From NCBI GenBank assembly GCA_900313125.1, contig OMPZ01000114.1, forward strand, positions 1-9,650: DNA of 9,650 bases. The letters run 5' to 3'. Below are positions 5,558-9,650 of this stretch, piece by piece. A program made the position numbers and the translations under genes. The notes below the pieces were generated by a model. The model was not told the DNA's origin. It ran no database searches and saw only the letters and a list, made by a program, of their open reading frames with translations. The stretch is from an uncultured Eubacteriales bacterium (GTDB lineage Bacteria; Bacillota; Clostridia; Oscillospirales; Acutalibacteraceae). Position 1 is the first letter of the stretch. Each line of letters opens with the position of its first letter.

Positions 5558-5818
5558 ATGCTAAAGAAACGTATAATTGCCGCGGCTGCCGCTGTGGTGA
5601 TGATGACTGCGCCTGTTGTCAGCTTTTCAGCGAATGCAGACGCCGAGACGACCGACTCGGCAAAGCCGGCAGCAGCAACACAAAGCACACAAGACGCCGC
5701 GTCAAGATCGCCGCACACGGGCGAACCGATCACGCTCGGCTCTCTGCTTATCACATTTCTGACAATAGCCGGAGTAACGACGCTCATCAGCGGAAAAAAC
5801 CGCGAGGACGAATATTGA
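5558..5818 (+). CDS. Very small secreted protein with a sortase sorting signal (86 aa)
   Basis: The 86-residue protein has a signal peptide (MLKKR, hydrophobic residues 6-22, likely cleavage after ANA at 25-27), a Ser/Thr/Ala/Gln-rich stretch of about 23 residues, then SPHTG (51-55), a hydrophobic helix (about 59-78) and a charged tail GKNREDEY. SPHTG plus helix plus charged tail is a cell-wall sorting signal; (S/P)PxTG is used by class B-type sortases in some Clostridia. The mature wall-linked part would be only about 27 residues with no known domain. I chose ATG 5558, 10 bp after GGGGAGGTC, because the in-frame ATG at 5537 overlaps that site. It has its own promoter and terminator. The tail is weakly basic, so a plain type I membrane protein is the alternative. 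No named family is recognised. Confidence 0.75.
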   Translation: MLKKRIIAAAAAVVMMTAPVVSFSANADAETTDSAKPAAATQSTQDAASRSPHTGEPITLGSLLITFLTIAGVTTLISGKNREDEY

Positions 5819-5841
5819 TCCTTGCCAACTACTTAAAAATC

Positions 5842-5875
5842 AAAAAGCTGCGCCGCTTATGGGTGCAGCTTTTTT
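5842..5875 (+). terminator. Rho-independent terminator after the small secreted protein
   Basis: AAAGCTGCGCC pairs with GGGTGCAGCTTT (one G-U pair) around a short loop, followed by a run of T ending near 5875. Confidence 0.9.
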
Positions 5876-5933
5876 GTTGAGATAAGAATTAAAAATAAAG
5901 CTTAACAGATCTGAAAATCTTACAAAAAATCTG

Positions 5934-5961
5934 TTGACCTATTTCAAATTTATGGTACAAT
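5934..5961 (+). promoter_or_regulatory. Promoter of the membrane protein-mrp operon
   Basis: TTGACC (5934-5939) and TACAAT (5956-5961) have a 16-bp spacer, and TGG precedes the -10 box (extended -10). The ribosome-binding site AAGGAGA at 5989-5995 is 7 bp before ATG 6003. AACAGAT (5904-5910) and ATCTGTT (5929-5935) form an inverted repeat that overlaps the -35 box. Confidence 0.8.
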
Positions 5962-6002
5962 AGAAGGTGACAGATCATTCACAACCATAAGGAGATAATG
6001 TT

Positions 6003-6479
6003 ATGAACAAAAGAAAAAGAGAAGCGCTGAATATGTTCTTCTCGGCGTTTCTGGTAATAGCGTATGTCGTTTGCAGTTATTTCATCACACAGCTCGCCGA
6101 TTCGGTCACGAGTCCCAACGCCTACGGCGCGATAATCCTCGCCGTCGTGTTCTTCTTCGGGCTGCTGCTGTTTTACGCAACGAGAGTCGGAGACGGCAAA
6201 CAGGTGATCCGCTTCAGTCCGTCGGTGCTTGTGCTGATCGTACTTCCGGCTATCTACGTCGTCAGCGCGTATTTCGCTGTAGGACTTCCTCTTCACGAGC
6301 AGATCAGCAACAGCTCCGTCGTAATGTATCTGGCGGCGGTGTCGCTCGGCTACGGCATTCCCTATACGTTCACGAGCGGCTTTGAAATGGTGGCTGCCGA
6401 GGACGTTTATTTCCCCGAGCACTTCGAGGAAAAAGCCGACGAAGAAAAAGCCGAAAAAGACGGCGGCTCTGACAAATAA
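6003..6479 (+). CDS. Four-helix integral membrane protein of unknown function
   Basis: I do not recognise a family. The 158-residue protein has a basic start (MNKRKRE), predicted membrane helices at about 11-31, 40-60 and 72-93, a weaker fourth at about 103-125, and a hydrophilic C-terminal tail (about 132-158) rich in Glu, Lys and Asp that would lie in the cytoplasm by the positive-inside rule. No conserved catalytic motif is visible. It has a clear promoter and ribosome-binding site and lies 41 bp before the Mrp-like gene in the same direction with no terminator between, so the two are probably co-transcribed. That link does not reveal its job. Confidence 0.85.
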   Translation: MNKRKREALNMFFSAFLVIAYVVCSYFITQLADSVTSPNAYGAIILAVVFFFGLLLFYATRVGDGKQVIRFSPSVLVLIVLPAIYVVSAYFAVGLPLHEQISNSSVVMYLAAVSLGYGIPYTFTSGFEMVAAEDVYFPEHFEEKADEEKAEKDGGSDK

Positions 6480-6520
6480 GCCCGAAGCAGGCTTTATATA
6501 AACACGGAGGTTTTGATATA

Positions 6521-7336
6521 ATGGGTTGTACACACGACTGCAATACCTGCTCGTCCGACTGTAAGAGCGGCAGCGACAAGCAGAGCTTGAAAACGGAGCT
6601 CAACAAGCATAGCTCGGTAAAGAAGGTCATCGCCGTAGTAAGCGGCAAAGGCGGCGTAGGAAAATCTACGATCACGGCAATGCTCGCGGCTGCGATGAAC
6701 AGAGAGGGTTTTTCCACGGCAGTTCTTGACGCCGACATAACAGGTCCCTCGATACCGAAAATGTTCGGACTGCACGACAGGGCATTGGGCAGCCCCGACG
6801 GTATCCTGCCGGGCAGTACGGAGATGGGCATAAAGGTGATGTCGGTAAATCTTCTTCTCGAAAACGATACCGACCCCGTCGTATGGCGCGGACCGGTGAT
6901 CTCCGGCACGGTGAACCAGTTCTGGTCGGACGTTGTATGGGGCGACGTTGACTATATGTTCGTAGATATGCCGCCGGGAACGGGCGACGTTGCGCTGACG
7001 GTGTTCCAGTCGCTGCCGGTAGACGGCATCGTGATCGTGACAAGTCCGCAGGAGCTTGTATCAATGATCGTTGAAAAGGCGGTCAACATGGCTGAAATGA
7101 TGAGCATTCCGATACTCGGCATCGTCGAGAACATGAGCTTTTTCCGATGCCCGGAGTGCGGACACGACCACAAGATCTTCGGCGAAAGCCACATAGACGA
7201 GGTCGCGAACAAGATTGGCGCGCCGGTGCTCGCAAAGCTGCCGATCGACCCGGAATTTGCAAAGCTTGCCGACGACGGCAAAGCGGAGCTTTTCGTAAGC
7301 CCGGAGATCGACGAAGCTGTAAGCAAGCTGAAGTAA
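6521..7336 (+). CDS. Mrp/NBP35 family iron-sulfur cluster carrier ATPase
   Basis: This 271-residue cytoplasmic P-loop ATPase carries iron-sulfur clusters to target proteins. Seen: the deviant Walker A motif SGKGGVGKST (41-50), DADITGPSIP (70-79), the switch/Walker B-type VDMPPGTGD (148-156) and the C-terminal CPEC (C210, C213), which in dimers binds a bridging 4Fe-4S cluster. It lacks the N-terminal DUF59/MIP18-like domain of long Mrp proteins and instead begins with a Cys cluster C3, C7, C10, C14, resembling the extra N-terminal cluster site of Nbp35-type proteins. The ribosome-binding site GGAGG (6506-6510) is 10 bp from ATG 6521. It is the last gene of its operon, followed by a strong terminator. 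The call is secure; clients are unknown. Confidence 0.95.
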   Translation: MGCTHDCNTCSSDCKSGSDKQSLKTELNKHSSVKKVIAVVSGKGGVGKSTITAMLAAAMNREGFSTAVLDADITGPSIPKMFGLHDRALGSPDGILPGSTEMGIKVMSVNLLLENDTDPVVWRGPVISGTVNQFWSDVVWGDVDYMFVDMPPGTGDVALTVFQSLPVDGIVIVTSPQELVSMIVEKAVNMAEMMSIPILGIVENMSFFRCPECGHDHKIFGESHIDEVANKIGAPVLAKLPIDPEFAKLADDGKAELFVSPEIDEAVSKLK

Positions 7337-7365
7337 GCCGTCACAGCAGGAATGACAAGATAAAG

Positions 7366-7399
7366 CGTCTGCCGCAGCGAAACGGCAGACGTTTTTTTT
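7366..7399 (+). terminator. Rho-independent terminator after the Mrp gene
   Basis: CGTCTGCCG (7366-7374) pairs perfectly with CGGCAGACG (7383-7391) around an 8-nt loop, followed by eight T (7392-7399). Confidence 0.95.
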
Positions 7400-7441
7400 A
7401 CCATGCCGCAAGCCTTGAAGGGAGTAAGGAATGTAGTGAAA

Positions 7442-7485
7442 AATGAATAGTGAATAATGAATAATGTTGGAAGTGCTTCGCACTT
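7442..7485. repeat. Short tandem ATGAATA-type repeats followed by a hairpin
   Basis: About three imperfect copies of a 7-8 bp unit (ATGAATAG, TGAATA, ATGAATA) at 7442-7466 are followed by AAGTGC-TTC-GCACTT (7471-7485), a 6-bp stem. Such AT-rich micro-repeats next to a TTCG-containing hairpin occur between genes in many genomes; no function is assigned. Confidence 0.5.
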
Positions 7486-7538
7486 GATCTATAATGAGCC
7501 GATATGATCCACACAGAGCATTCCCGGATCGGTAATTA

Positions 7539-7604
7539 CTTAAGGAAATACCGCAAATGCTCTTGGGGTGCCGTTAGGCGGTCTTTGTGCGGTGTTGCCT
7601 TAAG
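7539..7604. repeat. Inverted-repeat element, MITE-like hairpin (66 bp)
   Basis: CTTAAGGAAATACCGCA (7539-7555) is mirrored by TGCGGTGTTGCCTTAAG (7588-7604), 15 of 17 bases matching as reverse complement, around a 32-bp centre. A third copy of the arm, CTTAAGGCAATACCGCA, occurs at 7755-7771. Repeated arms of one sequence in both orientations suggest a small non-autonomous mobile element or its remains. No transposase is present in the window. Confidence 0.6.
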
Positions 7605-8128
7605 CTTCAAGGTTTGGCTTTAGGCTGTTGACATTGTATTTTAAAAAATGTGTAATAATCTCCTCGGCAGCGCATATAATAATACAGAAAGAACCACAGA
7701 AAGCCGCAGGCAATTCCGCCGAGCTTTATTATTAAAACAACATCAGCTCCGCACCTTAAGGCAATACCGCACAGAGATTGTGCCGAAGATGCGCAGTCAG
7801 ATTTTTCGTCAGAGTGCATAAAACGACCGCAGGGTGCGGGTCTCCGGTCGGTAAGCACCGACACGCAGTACGCGCACATAGTTTATCGAAAACTATAGTT
7901 TTGTGCCCGCGTCGAAACTGTATCCCTAAGGACGGTCAGAGGTGGAGACCTCGGCACAGCAGAAGCACCGACCGACGCGGTTGGAAACCGTCCCCGACGG
8001 CAGCGGAGACCCGCGCGGCGAAAAAGCAGAAACGCGTAATTGCTTGAGTGTTTGGAAACAAAAAAAGACGAACGCATGCATATAAATTGTATTAAAGTTA
8101 CAGAATTTCCCCATATCGCAAAAATGGC
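7605..8128. other. Intergenic region without a convincing gene; structured, repeat-rich
   Basis: No reading frame here has a credible ribosome-binding site or recognisable protein. Seen: a promoter-like TTGACA (7628-7633) with TGTAAT 17 bp later (7651-7656); a large stem-loop pairing AATAAT (7654-7659) and CTCGGC (7663-7668) with GCCGAG (7718-7723) and ATTATT (7728-7733); a third copy of the inverted-repeat arm (7755-7771); GTCGGT-AAGC-ACCGAC (7847-7862); a 14-bp palindrome AAAACTATAGTTTT (7889-7902); GAGGT-GGAG-ACCTC near 7939-7952; and GCGGGTCTCCG (7836-7846) matching CGGAGACCCGC (8004-8014) in reverse complement. It may be a repeat element or a structured RNA. Confidence 0.6.
7755..7771 (+). 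repeat. Third copy of the MITE-like arm
   Basis: CTTAAGGCAATACCGCA matches the left arm at 7539 at 16 of 17 positions and the right arm (reverse complement) at 16 of 17. No matching inverted partner is visible downstream in this window, so it may be a solo or decayed end. Confidence 0.6.
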
Positions 8129-8157
8129 TTGACAATCCTATTTGGAAATGGTATAAT
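8129..8157 (+). promoter_or_regulatory. tRNA-fMet promoter
   Basis: Full-consensus TTGACA (8129-8134) and TATAAT (8152-8157) have the ideal 17-bp spacer, and TGG precedes the -10 box. It is the strongest promoter in the window, as expected for a stable RNA gene 40 bp downstream. Confidence 0.9.
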
Positions 8158-8196
8158 CTATAAATGTCGGGAGCAATTCCGATAAAAACAAAATAT

Positions 8197-8273
<77 letters not shown>

Positions 8274-8275
8274 CT

Positions 8276-8317
8276 GAAAACGGCTTGAATATGCGATTCT
8301 TGCCGTTTTCTTTTTTT
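8276..8317 (+). terminator. Terminator of the tRNA-fMet gene
   Basis: GAAAACGGC (8276-8284) pairs perfectly with GCCGTTTTC (8302-8310), followed by seven T (8311-8317). It begins two bases after the CCA end. Confidence 0.9.
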
Positions 8318-8339
8318 GCGGTTATCTGCGTAAAGGGAT

Positions 8340-8361
8340 TTTTGTCCAACTTTTGTCCAAC
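8340..8361. repeat. Tandem 11-bp repeat near the presumed attachment site
   Basis: TTTTGTCCAAC occurs twice in tandem (8340-8350, 8351-8361) between the tRNA and the integrase gene. Direct repeats beside an att site are often integrase arm-type or excisionase binding sites; that role is inference. Confidence 0.5.
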
Positions 8362-8387
8362 TTTTTCAAAAAAATCAAAATTTTATC

Positions 8388-8430
8388 AAAAAAAGCAGGC
8401 TTTGACTTTTCTGTGTCATGCCTGCTTTTT
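8388..8430. terminator. Bidirectional terminator downstream of the integrase
   Basis: AAAAAGCAGGC (8390-8400) pairs perfectly with GCCTGCTTTTT (8420-8430). On the minus strand the stem is followed by seven T (8394-8388), ending integrase transcripts; on the plus strand it also ends in T-rich DNA. Confidence 0.85.
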
Positions 8431-8467
8431 GTTGTTCTCAATGTTTATATCCGCAGCGGCTTAACGC

Positions 8468-9650
8468 TCACTCTGCCTTTTTGCGTTCGTCTATCGGTAT
8501 CACCTTCGGGCGGAGAATAACGTCTGCTATACATTCCGACGCGCGCTCGTCTGCTTCCTTTATGATGTGGGCGTAGATGTCGCTCGTCGTTGATACCTTG
8601 CTGTGACCGAGACGCTTTGAAATACTTACGCTGTCAATTCCGTTGAAATACAAGATACTCGCCTGTGTATGCCTGAAAGCGTGTGGATTGATGTGCGGCA
8701 GGTCGTATTTTTTAGAAAAATCATCAAGATATGAAGTTATAGTGTCCGGATTCATCGGCTTGCCTTCGCTGCCCGTCTTTTCCTGAAAGAACAGAAAACC
8801 TGTGTTGTGCCACTTGTCGCCGTACATTGCCGCGCGCTCAAAATACCACTCACGATATTCTCTCAACAGCGCCATCGTCTCACGCGGCAGCGTGATGTAT
8901 CTGTCGGACTCCGTCGTTTTCGGGCTGTCCTCATAAACACCTATTTTTGAGGAATACAAAATCGTCCTGCATATATGAATGCGGTTTTTGCTCCAGTCTA
9001 TCGCGTTCCATGATAGACCTGCGACCTCGCCGCGCCTACACCCTGTTATCAAAAGTAAATGTGTGATAGTTTTCCATTTCAGCGGAACATTTTCGAGTGC
9101 GTCGCGTATACGCTCAACTTCTTCGACTTGAAAATAATTTACTTCTTTGCGCTGCACCTTCGGCGGAGTCGCCTTTCGTGCCGGATTGTAGGGGATAAGC
9201 AGCTCTTTGTCGGCTTGCTGTAAAATTGTCGAGCAAAGCTGATGATATTCGAGAACGGTTTTTGCAGAAAGCGGTCTGTTATCGACCTTGACTGTAAACA
9301 GCTTTTTCGTATCCTTGCCGAGAGCGCGGCTTACTTTGTCGGCAGCGGAGAGTTTCAGGCTGTGACCCTTTGCCGCTGCCGTGAGCGTTGTCGGGGGTAC
9401 GTCTGCTTTGCGTGCGAGTGCTGCCTGCGTCATGCCCTTTTCTTTGAGATATTGTTTGAAATCGCCCTTGAAGGTCGCTGTCGGCTCTTGCTTGCGTGTG
9501 CCGCATTTCAAGAGCGACTCGTACATTTTATTGAGGTGTTGAGGGCGGATATCTGCAAGTTTCATAAAGCCTATGTGTTCATTGATCGTTACAAGCAGAT
9601 CGCCGTAGCGGTCTAATGTACGCTGCTTTGCTCCCTGCCGTTTCTTTAAC
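8468..9650 (-). CDS. Tyrosine recombinase (phage/ICE-type integrase) with an inserted XRE-type HTH domain; N-terminus outside window
   Basis: The minus-strand frame stays open from the stop at 8470 to the window edge, so the ATG at 9565 is internal and 28 further residues (ending TINEHIGF) are readable upstream; the true start is outside. The enzyme cuts and rejoins att-site DNA for integration and excision. The catalytic set is complete, numbered from the Met at 9565: R177 (TGCRRGE), K216, H295 and R298 (HAFRH), H321 (LGH), Y331 (DIYAH). Unusually, the core-binding domain is split: after LADIRPQHLNKMYESLLKCG comes a roughly 60-residue XRE/Cro-like unit (33-92, HTH TQAALARKADVPPTTL at 46-61), and the core resumes at LSAKTVLEYH. 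Its 3' end lies 195 bp from the tRNA-fMet gene, typical of an integrative element with int next to its att site. Element type (prophage or ICE) is not visible. Confidence 0.95.
   Translation of the reverse strand, partial: LKKRQGAKQRTLDRYGDLLVTINEHIGFMKLADIRPQHLNKMYESLLKCGTRKQEPTATFKGDFKQYLKEKGMTQAALARKADVPPTTLTAAAKGHSLKLSAADKVSRALGKDTKKLFTVKVDNRPLSAKTVLEYHQLCSTILQQADKELLIPYNPARKATPPKVQRKEVNYFQVEEVERIRDALENVPLKWKTITHLLLITGCRRGEVAGLSWNAIDWSKNRIHICRTILYSSKIGVYEDSPKTTESDRYITLPRETMALLREYREWYFERAAMYGDKWHNTGFLFFQEKTGSEGKPMNPDTITSYLDDFSKKYDLPHINPHAFRHTQASILYFNGIDSVSISKRLGHSKVSTTSDIYAHIIKEADERASECIADVILRPKVIPIDERKKAE

Noticed and set aside
6370..6909. Minus-strand frame opposite the membrane protein and Mrp genes
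   Set aside because: Antisense shadow of a P-loop ATPase with intact Walker motifs.
7442..7485. Possible CRISPR-like array
   Set aside because: Units are 7-8 bp and contiguous with no spacers; it is a micro-repeat, not a CRISPR array.
7607..7879. Minus-strand 90-codon frame in the repeat region
   Set aside because: It covers the inverted-repeat arm and stem-loops, lacks a convincing ribosome-binding site and shows no conserved domain; such frames are commonly over-called in repeat elements.

Overview
The window looks like the chromosome of an anaerobic, low- to mid-GC Firmicute of class Clostridia. The strongest evidence is the SCIFF precursor peptide with its radical-SAM maturase, a pair characteristic of that class. 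The codon choice, the (S/P)PxTG-like sorting signal and the style of the small genes suggest Oscillospiraceae (Ruminococcus-like); that family-level placement is inference.

Layout. Positions 1-505 hold the 3' end of an M23/LytM-type peptidase gene with a strong terminator. Positions 552-866 hold what I read as a compact type I toxin-antitoxin locus of the Fst/par kind: a 39-residue hydrophobic peptide gene with a GTG start, its ribosome-binding site in a 5' UTR stem, a convergent antisense RNA with its own promoter, a central hairpin, and direct repeats on either side of that hairpin. Positions 927-5353 are a ribosomally synthesised peptide operon: promoter, scfA (50 aa, cysteine-rich), an intercistronic attenuator-like hairpin, the scfB maturase, a DRE-TIM aldolase-family enzyme, a membrane-anchored class A beta-lactamase-like serine hydrolase and a sirtuin. 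Positions 5453-5875 are a stand-alone unit for an 86-residue secreted protein that is almost nothing but a signal peptide and a sortase signal. Positions 5934-7399 are a two-gene operon: a four-helix membrane protein and an Mrp/Nbp35-type iron-sulfur carrier ATPase.

Positions 7400-8128 contain no convincing gene. They hold short tandem repeats, a terminal-inverted-repeat-like hairpin with a third copy of its arm 150 bp away, and a GC-rich block able to fold into several stems. Positions 8129-8317 are a consensus promoter, an initiator tRNA-fMet gene and its terminator. A tyrosine recombinase gene on the minus strand (8468 to beyond 9650) ends 195 bp after the tRNA and carries an XRE-type helix-turn-helix domain inserted in its core-binding domain. 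This suggests that the right edge of the window is the start of an integrated element using the tRNA 3' end as its attachment site.

The items most worth a second look are the Fst/par-like locus (no part of it is obvious from standard gene calling), the SCIFF peptide with Gly at the usual thioether acceptor position, the tiny sortase substrate, and the integrase with the inserted HTH.
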